Part shown: piece by piece, positions 26,536 through 35,964 of the stretch
How the letters are laid out: each line of letters begins with the position of its first letter
How positions within the stretch are numbered: position 1 is the first letter of the stretch
Source: Sphingopyxis sp. H050
GTDB lineage: Bacteria; Pseudomonadota; Alphaproteobacteria; Sphingomonadales; Sphingomonadaceae
Direction of reading: 5' to 3'
DNA: 64,000 bases
Assembly (NCBI RefSeq): GCF_001468265.1
Contig: NZ_LNRZ01000003.1
Location: forward strand, 310,001 to 374,000
Position numbers and translations under genes: made by a program
Notes under the pieces: generated by a model
Told to the model about the DNA's origin: nothing
Databases searched by the model: none
The model's input: only the letters and a program-made list of their open reading frames with translations

Positions 26536-29309
26536 CAGTCCTTCCGCGCGTCGGCAAGCATTGCGGCGAGGCCGGCGAAGGGGCTGTTGGGCGAGGGGCC
26601 GCGGCGCGGCTGCCGGTCGGGGCGGGCCGGGCGATCGGCCTGCCGCGGGCGGATCGCAGTCTCGGCGGGGTTCGCCGCCTTGCCGCGGCGGTTCTTGCCA
26701 TGCTTGGCGGGCGGGCGGGCGCGCTCGCCCTGGATCGCGGGCTTGGCCCGGGCTTCGCCCTTGCGCTCCTGCTTGCCCTGTTTGCGGCGCTTCCGCTTGT
26801 CGACGGGATGCAGTCCCGACCAGCGCCAGCGCTGGAGCGCGGGCTCGCCGACGGTGCGGAACCCGAAGCTGCCGAGCAGCGCGCGCCGCGTCTCCTCGTC
26901 GAGCCCCAGCGACGTCGCGAGCGCGGGGTCGATCACAAAGCCCGGCGGCGCATGATGCTCGCCAGATTCGTCGTCGTGATGCTCGCCGCCGCCCGCCACC
27001 GGGGAGGTTGGCGGCGCCGCCGCCTGCATCCGCGCGGCATGCGCCTGCCGTGCGAGCTTTTCGGCCATGTCGATGCGCAGCCAGCCGCTGGCGCAGCGGC
27101 GGAAGCCCGCGATGATCAGGCCGCCGTGGCTGCCGGTCTTCTGGATCACCGCGCCCTGCGGCGGCAGCGCCGGGATCGTCGCGCCCTGCTGCGCCGCCAT
27201 CAGCGCCGCGCGCCAGCGCACCGCCTCGGGCTTGAGCAGCAGCGGATGAAAGATGTCGAGCGAGCCGATGGTGAGGCCGAGCTTGCGGAGTTGCGGGCGC
27301 TCGTCGGCGGTGATCGCGGCCAGCTGCTGATCGACCGCGGCGCGGCTCGCGGTGCCACCGCCGTCGACGAGCGCGGCGAGCAAGGCGCGCACGCGCGGCG
27401 GCGTGAAAAGGTCGCCCGCCGCCTCGCCCATTGCGGCGAGCGGTCCGGCGTGACGCGCGAGCTGCTGCGCGACGAACGCCTGCAGCCGTTCCGAAATCGC
27501 CTGCACCTGCGCGGGGTCGAGCCGGCGCAGCGACGGATCGATCTGGATCGCCGGCTGGACCAGCGTCGGCCCGCGCACGAGCGTCGCGACGACCTGCTCG
27601 TGCCAGGCGAGGCGCGGCGCGGTGCCGGGCTCGCTGACGAGCGCGAGCCCGCCATCCTCACCCGCCGCGAGCACCCCGGCGCGGCGCGACAGCTCGCTGC
27701 GCAAATGCTTTTCAGCCGCGGCGAGCAGCAAGCGGTGGTCGCTCGCGCGCGCCTTGGCGTCGACCTTGAACGAAAAACCGCTGAGCGTTCCGATCGGCTC
27801 GCCGTCGACGGCGACGGTGCCGTCCGGGCCGACTGCGACGGGAAGCGCGGCGTGGCGCTGGCCCGCGTCGCGCAGCAGCAGCGCGAGGCGGCGATCGACG
27901 AACCGCTGCGCCAGCGCGGCGTGCAGCGCGTCGGACAGGCGCGATTCGAGCGCCTGGGTCTGCTCGGCCCAGCCCGCGCCGCCGGCGATCCAGTCGCCGC
28001 GCTGCGCGATGAAACAGAGCGTGCGCACCGCTGCGATCCGGCTCGCGAGCTGGTCGATGTCGCCGTCGGTGTCGTCGAGCCGCGCGAGCCGTTTCGCAAA
28101 CCAGTCGGGATCGATCATCCCGTCGCCGCTGGTGCGCCATTGCCACAGCTTGAAGACCGTGCGGCTGTGATGTTCGGCGCCGAGCTGCTCGAAATCGGGC
28201 AGGCCGCAGACGTCCCATAATCGCGCGACCGCTTCGGGCTCGCCCGCGCGCATCCGCACCTCCATGTCGCCCGCAAGATGCTTGAGCACCGCCAGGTCGA
28301 CCGCCTCGGGCGCCGCGCGTAGCGTCGGTTCGGTCGGGGGCTGGGCAAGGTCGGCGAGCAGCCGGTCGAGATTGTCGAGGCGCGGCGTGGGGTTGCGCCA
28401 GAACAGGCTGGCGAGCGGCGGGAAATGATGTCCTTCGATCGCGTGGATTTCTTCGGGCGTGAATCCGCCCTGCGGCAAGCCCACGGTGCCGAAGCTGCCG
28501 TCCTGCTGGTGGCGACCGGCGCGACCGGCGATCTGCGCCATCTCCGCGACGGTCAGGCGGCGGAGGCGGCGGCCGTCGAATTTCTGCAGGCTCGCGAAGG
28601 CGACATGCTGGACGTCGAGGTTCAGCCCCATGCCGATCGCGTCGGTGGCGACGAGATAATCGACCTCGCCCGCCTCGAACATCGCGACCTGCGCATTGCG
28701 CGTCTTGGGGCTCAATGCCCCCATCACCACCGCGGCGCCGCCCGAGAAGCGGCGCAGCATTTCGGCGATCGCATAGACTTCCTCGGCCGAAAAGGCGACG
28801 ATCGCCGAGCGTTTGGGCAGGCGCGACAGTTTCGACGTGCCGGCATAGCTGAGCGTCGAAAAGCGCGGGCGGGTGATGATCTCGGCTTCGGGGACGAGAT
28901 TGCGGACCAGTCCCTTGATCGTCGCCGAGCCGAGGATCATCGTCTCCTCGCGGCCGCGGGCGCGGAGCAGGCGATCGGTGAAGACATGGCCGCGTTCGGG
29001 GTCGGCGCCGAGCTGCGCCTCGTCGATGCCGACGAAGGCGACATCGCGCGTCACTGGCAGCGCCTCCATCGTTCCCAGCAGATAGCGGGCTTGCGCGGGC
29101 ATGATCCGCTCTTCGCCGGTGATCAGCGCGACCGACGCCGCACCCTTGATCGCCACGACCCGGTCGTAAACCTCGCGCGCGAGCAGGCGCAGCGGGAAAC
29201 CGATCATGCCGCTGGCATGGGCGGTCAGGCGCTCGACCGCCAAATGGGTTTTGCCGGTGTTGGTGGGGCCAAGGACAGCCTTGACCGGGGTGGAAGAGGA
29301 TGACGTCAT
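26535..29309 (-). CDS. Suv3-like DExx-box RNA helicase
   Basis: Superfamily 2 helicase related to mitochondrial Suv3, 924 residues. Walker A is GPTNTGKTH near the N-terminus, motif II is FVGIDEAQLG, and motifs in domain 2 include MGLNLDVQHVAFA and QIAGRAGRHQQDG. The C-terminal 150 residues are rich in Lys, Arg and Pro and probably disordered RNA-binding tail. The ATG at 29309 (MTSSSSTPVKAVLGPTNTG) places the P-loop properly; the upstream extension is not needed. Likely acts in RNA turnover or ribosome rescue with the S4 protein (inference). Confidence 0.9.
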   Translation of the reverse strand: MTSSSSTPVKAVLGPTNTGKTHLAVERLTAHASGMIGFPLRLLAREVYDRVVAIKGAASVALITGEERIMPAQARYLLGTMEALPVTRDVAFVGIDEAQLGADPERGHVFTDRLLRARGREETMILGSATIKGLVRNLVPEAEIITRPRFSTLSYAGTSKLSRLPKRSAIVAFSAEEVYAIAEMLRRFSGGAAVVMGALSPKTRNAQVAMFEAGEVDYLVATDAIGMGLNLDVQHVAFASLQKFDGRRLRRLTVAEMAQIAGRAGRHQQDGSFGTVGLPQGGFTPEEIHAIEGHHFPPLASLFWRNPTPRLDNLDRLLADLAQPPTEPTLRAAPEAVDLAVLKHLAGDMEVRMRAGEPEAVARLWDVCGLPDFEQLGAEHHSRTVFKLWQWRTSGDGMIDPDWFAKRLARLDDTDGDIDQLASRIAAVRTLCFIAQRGDWIAGGAGWAEQTQALESRLSDALHAALAQRFVDRRLALLLRDAGQRHAALPVAVGPDGTVAVDGEPIGTLSGFSFKVDAKARASDHRLLLAAAEKHLRSELSRRAGVLAAGEDGGLALVSEPGTAPRLAWHEQVVATLVRGPTLVQPAIQIDPSLRRLDPAQVQAISERLQAFVAQQLARHAGPLAAMGEAAGDLFTPPRVRALLAALVDGGGTASRAAVDQQLAAITADERPQLRKLGLTIGSLDIFHPLLLKPEAVRWRAALMAAQQGATIPALPPQGAVIQKTGSHGGLIIAGFRRCASGWLRIDMAEKLARQAHAARMQAAAPPTSPVAGGGEHHDDESGEHHAPPGFVIDPALATSLGLDEETRRALLGSFGFRTVGEPALQRWRWSGLHPVDKRKRRKQGKQERKGEARAKPAIQGERARPPAKHGKNRRGKAANPAETAIRPRQADRPARPDRQPRRGPSPNSPFAGLAAMLADARKD

Positions 29310-29492
29310 TGTCGTTCGACTCACGCTGGCATGGACGCAGGCCAATCGCAACCGCCGATCGTCGAACGGCGGCGAACAGGCCCGATTTTCTGCCGCGAGG
29401 CGCATCGTGGCGCAGCGGCGCCACGGCCCGCCGCAAGCCGGGCCGCCATCGCGGCCATTAAATTGACTTTAACGACCTTTCTTTACAGACGA

Positions 29493-31148
29493 ATGGCCGA
29501 AAAGATCATTCGGCGGCCGGGTCAAGGGAGGCCCGTCGAGCGGGGGTTGCACTTTTTGTTCCAGCGTCACGAACCCATTGCGGGCCACGGACCCATTGCG
29601 GGTATCTCCGGCAATGCCGCTGCGCTTTCTATGGCGCAGGCGATTCCCTTCCGTCCCGCTGGCGTCGATGCGGATAGCGGGCTGTCGTGGCGCGACCGGT
29701 TTGCGCTGCTCGATCTGGTCCCCGATCTCGGCGACAATATCGGCTCGCGCGAATGGTGGCGCGGCCTCGCGACGTTAACCTTGCTCTGCGGCGCCGCCAT
29801 CTCGACCTATCCCGGCGTGCAGCCGCTGCCGGCGAGCGGGGCGCCGGCGCTCAACGCGTCCGACTTCGACGAGGCGCGTGCGCAGATGATCGTGCCGCTG
29901 GCCTATGGCGGCGACACCGGCCGTCACATGGCGGCGACCGATGCGGTGCGTCCGCTGACGCAGACCCCCGAACGCCCGCAGATCGAGCTGACCGCGACGC
30001 TCGGCGCCGGCGACAGCTTCGCCCGCCTGCTCGAACGTTCGGGCGTCGGCAGCGGCGAAGCGCAGGCGCTCGCCCGCCAGGTGTCCACCGCTGTGCCGCT
30101 TGCTGACATCGCGCCGGGCACGCGAATCGACCTGATCCTCGGCCGCCGGGCCGCCCGCACCATGCCGCGCCCGGTCGACGCGCTCGCCATGCGCGCGCGC
30201 TTCGACCTGCGCATCGAAATGGAGCGGGTGGGCGGCAACCTGGTGATGCGCCGCATCCCGATCGCCGTCGACACCACCCCGCTGCGTATCCGCGGCCGCG
30301 TCGGCGACAGCCTCTATCGCTCGGCGCGCGCCGCCGGCGCCCCGCCCGAGGCGATCCAGTCCTATCTTCGCGTGATCGGCCGCCAGCTCTCGGTCGGCCG
30401 CGACATCCGCGCCGCCGACGAGTTCGACATCATCGTCGATCATCGCCGCGCCGAGACCGGCGAGAGCGAGACGGGCAAGCTGCTTTACGCGGGCCTCGTC
30501 CGGAACGGCAAGGCCCGGCTGTCGATGATCGAATGGAACGTCGATGGCCGGCTGCAATGGTTCGAGGCGTCGGGTGCGGGACAGCAGACCGGCGGCATGG
30601 CGCGCCCGACCAACGGCCGCGTCACCTCGACCTTCGGCATGCGCCGCCACCCGATCCTCGGTTACAAGCGCATGCACAGTGGCATCGACTTCGGCGGCGG
30701 TTATGGGGCGCCGATCTATGCGGTCACCGACGGCACCGTCGTCATCGCCGGTCGGCACGGCGGCTTCGGCAATTATGTGAAACTCAGCCACGGCGGCGGG
30801 CTCGGCACCGGCTATGGTCATATGAGCCGCATTGCCGTGCGCCCCGGCCAGCGCGTCGCGCGCGGGCAGGTGATCGGCTATATCGGCTCGACCGGCCTGT
30901 CGACCGGGCCGCACCTCCATTACGAACTTTATCGTAACGGCATCGCGGTCAATCCGGCGTCGGTGACTTTTGTCAGCCGCGCGCAGCTCGAAGGCAAGGC
31001 GCTTGCCGACTTCCGCGCGCGCATCCGCCAGCTCACCTCGGTTTCGACCGGCACTGCGCTGGCCCCGGTGACGGCAAAGCCCGCCGAGGGCCCGAAGCTC
31101 GGCTCGCTCGCCGATGTGGCGTCGAAGCGCGCGGGCGGCGGTCTCTAG
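29493..31148 (+). CDS. M23 family metallopeptidase (LytM domain), membrane anchored
   Basis: Cell-wall peptidase-type protein, 551 residues. A cytoplasmic N-terminus (about 100 residues) is followed by a membrane helix (GLATLTLLCGAAISTYPGV), a LysM/OapA-like region (TLGAGDSFARLLERSGV) and a C-terminal LytM domain. The zinc ligands are present: His in RMHSGIDFGG (about 395, with Asp) and HLH in GPHLHYEL (about 471-475), so the enzyme should be active. The ATG at 29493 was chosen as the first clear start; a later start is possible. Confidence 0.9.
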   Translation: MAEKIIRRPGQGRPVERGLHFLFQRHEPIAGHGPIAGISGNAAALSMAQAIPFRPAGVDADSGLSWRDRFALLDLVPDLGDNIGSREWWRGLATLTLLCGAAISTYPGVQPLPASGAPALNASDFDEARAQMIVPLAYGGDTGRHMAATDAVRPLTQTPERPQIELTATLGAGDSFARLLERSGVGSGEAQALARQVSTAVPLADIAPGTRIDLILGRRAARTMPRPVDALAMRARFDLRIEMERVGGNLVMRRIPIAVDTTPLRIRGRVGDSLYRSARAAGAPPEAIQSYLRVIGRQLSVGRDIRAADEFDIIVDHRRAETGESETGKLLYAGLVRNGKARLSMIEWNVDGRLQWFEASGAGQQTGGMARPTNGRVTSTFGMRRHPILGYKRMHSGIDFGGGYGAPIYAVTDGTVVIAGRHGGFGNYVKLSHGGGLGTGYGHMSRIAVRPGQRVARGQVIGYIGSTGLSTGPHLHYELYRNGIAVNPASVTFVSRAQLEGKALADFRARIRQLTSVSTGTALAPVTAKPAEGPKLGSLADVASKRAGGGL

Positions 31149-31154
31149 TCATGG

Positions 31155-31325
31155 GCCCTCCCCCTTGATGGGGGAGGCGGCGAGACTTGCCGGCTTGCCG
31201 GCGGCGGGGGTGCGGTCTCGGCCTGAAACGCAGATGCTTGGACGCGCCATCACCCCCATCCCACTTCGGCCAACCTGCTGGCGCGGATAAGACGTCGCAT
31301 CCTTCCCCCATGAAGGGGGAAGGGC
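31155..31325. repeat. Intergenic repeat pair (CCCTTGATGGGGG family)
   Basis: A short palindrome (CCTCCCCCTTGATGGGGGAG) at 31157-31177 and a second at 31301-31323 (CCTTCCCCCATGAAGGGGGA) bracket about 120 bases with no gene. Related units are at 39739-39904. The gap between the M23 gene and hemB is filled by this element. Confidence 0.75.
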
Positions 31326-31378
31326 GTTTGCGTCCAATATCCGTTTGCCCTGACGCGCCGCGTCGCTATGCACGCCGC

Positions 31379-32377
31379 ATGACCCAAGCCGCTTTTCCCG
31401 ACCTGCGCCTGCGCCGGACGCGCCGTACCGGCTGGAGCCGGGCGATGGTGCGCGAAACGCATCTGACGCCTGCGAACCTGATCTGGCCGTTGTTCGTGTG
31501 CCCCGACTCGGACGCCGAGGAGCCGATTTCCAGCCTGCCGGGCGTATCGCGCTGGTCGGTCGACCGGATCGTCGCGCGCGCCAGGGAAGCGGTCCAGGCG
31601 GGCATCCCCTGCCTCGCGCTCTTCCCCTACACCGAGGCCGACCGGCGCAGCGCCGACGGCGCCGAGGCGCTCAATCCCGACAATCTGATGTGCCGCGCGG
31701 TCGCGGCGATCAAGGATGCGCTCGGCGACGACATCGGCGTGCTCACCGACGTCGCGCTCGATCCCTATACCAGCCATGGACAGGACGGGCTGATCGACGA
31801 CGCTGGCTATGTCCTCAACGACGAGACGGTCGAGGTGCTCGTCGGGCAGGCGCTCAATCAGGCGCGCGCGGGCGCCGACATCATCGCACCGAGCGACATG
31901 ATGGACGGCCGCATCGGCGCGATCCGCGAGGCGCTGGAGATGGACGGCTTCGGCCATGTCCAGATCATGAGCTATGCCGCCAAATATGCCTCGGCCTTCT
32001 ATGGCCCGTTCCGCGACGCGGTGGGTTCGCGCGGGCTGCTGAAGGGCGACAAGAAGACGTATCAGATGGACCCCGCCAACGTCGAAGAGGCGCTGCGCGA
32101 AGTCGAACAGGATCTGGCCGAGGGCGCCGACAGCGTGATGGTGAAGCCGGGTCTGCCCTATCTCGACATCGTCCGCGCGGTGAAGGAGCATTTCGCGGTG
32201 CCGGTCTATGCCTATCAGGTGTCGGGCGAATATGCGATGATCGAGGCCGCTGCCGCGGCGGGCGCAGGGGATCGCGACGCGCTCGTCCTCGAAACCTTGC
32301 TCGCCTTCCGCCGCGCCGGGGCATCGGGCGTCCTGACCTATCATGCGCTGCACGCGGCGCGGCTGTTGAATAAATGA
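31379..32377 (+). CDS. hemB: Delta-aminolevulinic acid dehydratase (porphobilinogen synthase)
   Basis: HemB, 332 residues, condenses two 5-aminolevulinate molecules to porphobilinogen in heme synthesis. The Schiff-base lysines are in MSYAAKYASAFYGPF and VMVKPGLPYLDIV. The metal-site segment reads DVALDPYTSHGQDG, with Ala/Asp in place of the cysteines of zinc enzymes, so this is the magnesium/potassium type known from alphaproteobacteria. The ATG at 31379 starts MTQAAFPDLRLRRTRR, the usual N-terminus. Confidence 0.97.
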   Translation: MTQAAFPDLRLRRTRRTGWSRAMVRETHLTPANLIWPLFVCPDSDAEEPISSLPGVSRWSVDRIVARAREAVQAGIPCLALFPYTEADRRSADGAEALNPDNLMCRAVAAIKDALGDDIGVLTDVALDPYTSHGQDGLIDDAGYVLNDETVEVLVGQALNQARAGADIIAPSDMMDGRIGAIREALEMDGFGHVQIMSYAAKYASAFYGPFRDAVGSRGLLKGDKKTYQMDPANVEEALREVEQDLAEGADSVMVKPGLPYLDIVRAVKEHFAVPVYAYQVSGEYAMIEAAAAAGAGDRDALVLETLLAFRRAGASGVLTYHALHAARLLNK

Positions 32378-32404
32378 CCGAATGACCGACCGGACGGGGG
32401 ACAA

Positions 32405-34654
32405 ATGACGCAGACGCCACGCCGCTGGCTTTTCGTGCTCACCATATTGGTAGGCAGCTTTCTTCTTTTTCAGGTCCAGCCGATGGTGGCGCGCATGGTG
32501 CTGCCCAAATTGGGCGGTGCGCCCGCGGTGTGGAACAGCGCCATGCTCGTCTATCAGGCGCTGCTGCTCGGCGGCTATGCCTATGCGCATTGGCTCGGGC
32601 GTTTCGAGATCCGCCGGCAGGCGACGATCCATGTCGCCCTCTTGCTCTTTGCCGCGCTCTGGCTTCCCATCGGGATTGCGAACATCGCGGCGCCGGCGCC
32701 GGGGCAGGAGGCGCTGTGGGTGCCGCTGCTGCTCATCGCCTCGATCGGTCCGGTCTTTTTCGCGGTGTCGGCGCAGGCGCCGCTGATCCAGCGCTGGTTC
32801 GCGGCGGATAGCCGCGCGGGCGATCCCTATTATCTTTATGCCGCATCGAACCTCGGCAGTTTCGCCGGGCTGATCAGCTATCCGGCGCTGGTCGAACCGA
32901 ACATGCCGCTGGCGACGCAAAGCTGGGGCTGGACCGCGGGCTATGTGCTGCTTTTCACGCTCGTCGCGGCGGCTGCGGCCGCGCGCTGGGGATCGCGGGC
33001 CGCGACCAGCGAAGAGGCCGAAGCGGTAGTCGACGAGCCGCGTCCGACGCTGCGGCGCCAGATCCACTGGCTGCTCATCGCCGCCGTGCCGTCGGGGCTG
33101 ATGCTGTCGACGACGACGCATCTAACCACCGACATCGTCGCGATGCCCCTGCTGTGGGTTTTGCCGCTCGGGCTCTACCTGCTCAGCTTCGTCATCGCCT
33201 TTTCGGCCGCCGAACGGCTTAAGGAAACCTTCCGTGTCATCGCGCCCGCGGTGCTGCTTATTGCGGGTGGGCAGGCGCTGCTCAACACCGGCGGCGGGAC
33301 GATGCTCATCGCGCTGCTGAGCTTGGTGATGCTGTTCGTCGTCGCGGTCGCACTTCACGACTATCTCTTTTATCTGCGTCCCGCGGCGCAGCATCTGACG
33401 CTCTTCTACCTCATCATGTCGGCGGGCGGCGTGGCGGGCGGGCTGTTTGCTGCGCTGTTCGCGCCGCTGCTGTTCGACTGGGTCTATGAGCATCCGATCC
33501 TCGTGCTCGCCGCGGCGATGCTCGTGCCGCTGCCGGCGTTGCTGCCGTGGAACATGTGGTTCAAGGTCCCGCCGAAGCAGGCGCTGCGGATGGTCGTCAT
33601 CATGCTCGTGATCGCGGCGATTGGCTGCTGGCAATTGACGGAGAACTGGTCCGGCACTTTTGCCGACGGCAATGGCGTGTGGGCCGGCATGGTCCTGTTC
33701 GTCGGGCTGCTCGTCATCGGGTGGCGCTGGGCCTATATCGCGGTGCTCGCGATGCTGATGCTGGGCGTCGGGGGCCTCGATACGCTGAAGGCGGGCGCCG
33801 ATGGCATGCGCGTACGCAGCTATTTCGGTGTCTATACCGTCACAGACGATCCAAGCCGCCTGCAGCGCCGCCTCGCGCACGGGACCACGTTGCACGGGCT
33901 GCAGAGCACCGATCCGAAGCTGCGGACGCTGCCGACGACCTATTATGGCTATCAATCGGGGGTCGGCCTGACACTGCGCAAGGCCGAGGCGCTGGCCGGG
34001 CCCAACGCCGCGATCGGTATCGTCGGCCTCGGCGCGGGGACGCTCGCCTGTTATCGCAAGCCTGGGCAGCAGTGGACTATCTTCGAGATCGATCCGGCGA
34101 TGGTCGCGATCGCCCGCGATCCGTCCAAATTCACCTATTTGTCCGACTGCGCGGGGGATACGCCGATCGTACTGGGCGATGCGCGCTTGCAACTCGAAAA
34201 GCACAAGCCGGCGAGTTTCGATATCCTGGTCATCGACGCCTTTTCGTCGGACGCGATCCCGCTCCATCTGCTCACCAAGGAAGCGATCGGCATTTACGCC
34301 CGGGCGTTAAAACCCAATGGCGTGCTGCTGATCCATATTTCGAACCGCTTCTTCGGGCTCGAGCCCGTGCTCGCGGCTGAGGCAAAGGCGCGCGGCTGGA
34401 GCACGGCGATCCGTCTCGATCCGGGGCCGGGTGACGAATTCGGCCTGCTGACCCCATCGAACTGGGTCGCGCTGACCGCGACGCGTCGGCGACTGGACGA
34501 GTTGACCGGCGGCATCAGGCCGCGCAAGGATCAGAGCAAGGACGATGCTTGGGTCCCGCTGAAGTCGGAGGCCAATTTCCAGCGCTGGACCGACGATTAT
34601 GCCTCCACCCTTCCGGTCCTGCTGTGGGGCCATCTGATCGGGAAGCGCGAATGA
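32405..34654 (+). CDS. Fused membrane / spermidine-synthase-like protein
   Basis: A 749-residue protein. The first two thirds (about 1-470) hold many membrane helices of the MFS-like SpeE-associated type; the last third is a Rossmann methyltransferase-like domain with the SAM-type motif GIVGLGAGTLACY and FEIDPAMVAIARDP, then VIDAFSSDAIPLHLLT. Such fusions are annotated as spermidine synthase family, but whether they make spermidine is not established. It overlaps the carbonic anhydrase gene by four bases. Confidence 0.85.
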   Translation: MTQTPRRWLFVLTILVGSFLLFQVQPMVARMVLPKLGGAPAVWNSAMLVYQALLLGGYAYAHWLGRFEIRRQATIHVALLLFAALWLPIGIANIAAPAPGQEALWVPLLLIASIGPVFFAVSAQAPLIQRWFAADSRAGDPYYLYAASNLGSFAGLISYPALVEPNMPLATQSWGWTAGYVLLFTLVAAAAAARWGSRAATSEEAEAVVDEPRPTLRRQIHWLLIAAVPSGLMLSTTTHLTTDIVAMPLLWVLPLGLYLLSFVIAFSAAERLKETFRVIAPAVLLIAGGQALLNTGGGTMLIALLSLVMLFVVAVALHDYLFYLRPAAQHLTLFYLIMSAGGVAGGLFAALFAPLLFDWVYEHPILVLAAAMLVPLPALLPWNMWFKVPPKQALRMVVIMLVIAAIGCWQLTENWSGTFADGNGVWAGMVLFVGLLVIGWRWAYIAVLAMLMLGVGGLDTLKAGADGMRVRSYFGVYTVTDDPSRLQRRLAHGTTLHGLQSTDPKLRTLPTTYYGYQSGVGLTLRKAEALAGPNAAIGIVGLGAGTLACYRKPGQQWTIFEIDPAMVAIARDPSKFTYLSDCAGDTPIVLGDARLQLEKHKPASFDILVIDAFSSDAIPLHLLTKEAIGIYARALKPNGVLLIHISNRFFGLEPVLAAEAKARGWSTAIRLDPGPGDEFGLLTPSNWVALTATRRRLDELTGGIRPRKDQSKDDAWVPLKSEANFQRWTDDYASTLPVLLWGHLIGKRE

Positions 34655-35205
34655 CCTGGACCGACGTCAGCATCATCAGCGTCAACGGCAAGACGCCGCA
34701 GATCGACCCCAGCGCCTTCATCGCGCCGGGCTGCCGGATCATCGGCGACGTGACGATCGGACCCGACGTCAGCATCTGGTACAATTGCGTGCTGCGGGCG
34801 GACGTCAGCCGCATCGTCGTCGGCGCGCGGTCGAACATCCAGGACGGCAGCGTCGTCCATTGCGACGGCCCGATGCCGCACCGGCCCGAGGGTTTTCCGA
34901 CGATCATCGGCGAGGATGTGCTGATCGGCCATATGGCGATGGTCCACGGCTGCACGCTGGCAGACCGGGCGTTCGTCGGGCTGAAGGCGACGGTGATGAA
35001 CGGCTGCCGGATCGGCAGCGACGCGATGCTCGCGGCGGGCGCCTTGCTCACCGAGAACAAGGAAATTCCGGACCGCGAGCTGTGGGCCGGATCGCCCGCG
35101 CGGCGGGTGCGCGAGATCGACGACGCGCAGGCAGCAGGCATGCAGATGGGCGTCGCGCATTATGCGGCGAACGGCCGGATGCACAAGGCGGCGATCGAGG
35201 GGTGA
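34651..35205 (+). CDS. Gamma-type carbonic anhydrase family protein
   Basis: Left-handed beta-helix hexapeptide protein, 184 residues, of the gamma carbonic anhydrase group (YrdA/PaaY-like). The three metal-binding histidines are in SVVHCDGP and VLIGHMAMVHGCTL. Active gamma enzymes hydrate carbon dioxide; many relatives have unknown substrates. The start ATG overlaps the upstream stop (ATGA). Confidence 0.93.
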   Translation: MTWTDVSIISVNGKTPQIDPSAFIAPGCRIIGDVTIGPDVSIWYNCVLRADVSRIVVGARSNIQDGSVVHCDGPMPHRPEGFPTIIGEDVLIGHMAMVHGCTLADRAFVGLKATVMNGCRIGSDAMLAAGALLTENKEIPDRELWAGSPARRVREIDDAQAAGMQMGVAHYAANGRMHKAAIEG

Positions 35206-35210
35206 ATCTC

Positions 35211-35309
35211 CCCTCCCGCTTGCGGGAGGGGTCGGGGGAGGGCGTGTTTCAGCCACTGCCCAACCCTCGACATCCCCTCCCCTAGCCCCTCCCGCAAGCG
35301 GGAGGGGAA
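35211..35309. repeat. Inverted repeat pair (CCCTCCCGCTTGCGGGAGGG family)
   Basis: CTCCCCTCCCGCTTGCGGGA at the left and CCTCCCGCAAGCGGGAGGGG at the right, each itself a hairpin, sit between two convergent genes and probably act as a bidirectional terminator or barrier (inference). Confidence 0.85.
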
Positions 35310-35313
35310 CTCA

Positions 35314-35886
35314 TCAGCTGAAGTTCACCATCGCATAGAGCATCGGGATCGACAGCAGGGTGTTGGTGCGCGAAAAGATCATCGCGGTCTTCGCCGATGC
35401 GGCCTTGGTCGCATCGTCGGCTTCGACGATGCCCAGCGCCTTCTTCTGGTTCGGCCAGATCACGAACCAGACGTTGAACGCCATGATCAGGCCCAGCCAC
35501 ATGCCCGCGCCGATCAGCTTGTAGGGATCCTGAAAGCTCAGCGCCGGAACGGCATATCGGGCGTGACCCGCGATCGCGAGGCCCAGCAGCACCGTGATCA
35601 GCGCCGCCCAGCGGAACCAGAACAGCGCCGCGGGCGCGATATGCTTGCCCACCGCGGGCATCAGCTCGGCCGGGATTTTGGGCATCGTCGGGATCTGGAC
35701 GAAGTTGAAATAATAGAGCAGCCCGATCCACAATATGCCGAAGAAGGTGTGCAGCCAGCGCAGGATCGCATTGCCCGCGGCGATCCCGTCCTCGAAATTC
35801 TGGCCGTTGAGCCCCAGCATCAGGATGATCGCGAGCACCAGGCCGGCACCCAATACGGCGTGCAGATTGCCGAAAAACTTGTCCAT
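35314..35886 (-). CDS. PuuD-like (urate oxidase N-terminal domain) membrane protein
   Basis: A 190-residue integral membrane protein similar to the membrane domain of urate hydroxylase PuuD: about four to five helices with conserved GNAILRWLHTFFGILWIGLL and MWLGLIMAFNVWFVIWPNQ. The cytochrome c part of full PuuD is absent and no purine genes are near, so urate oxidation is doubtful. The second ATG (35886) is preferred because AGAGGGGG lies at the right distance; the first is 6 bases upstream. Confidence 0.8.
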   Translation of the reverse strand: MDKFFGNLHAVLGAGLVLAIILMLGLNGQNFEDGIAAGNAILRWLHTFFGILWIGLLYYFNFVQIPTMPKIPAELMPAVGKHIAPAALFWFRWAALITVLLGLAIAGHARYAVPALSFQDPYKLIGAGMWLGLIMAFNVWFVIWPNQKKALGIVEADDATKAASAKTAMIFSRTNTLLSIPMLYAMVNFS

Positions 35887-35964
35887 ATGCATTCCCCCTC
35901 TGTTTTGCGGCGCGGGTGCGACCCGGTGCCGATGACGCTGCTATGCCAGCGTCGGGGGCCTGCA

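Noticed and set aside
26529..28220. A 563-residue open frame opposite the Suv3-like helicase
   Set aside because: Antisense to a gene with intact helicase motifs; low-complexity Arg/Ala/Gln composition.
35314..35886. Naming the membrane protein a urate oxidase
   Set aside because: Only the membrane domain is present, the cytochrome c domain is missing and no purine catabolic genes are close.
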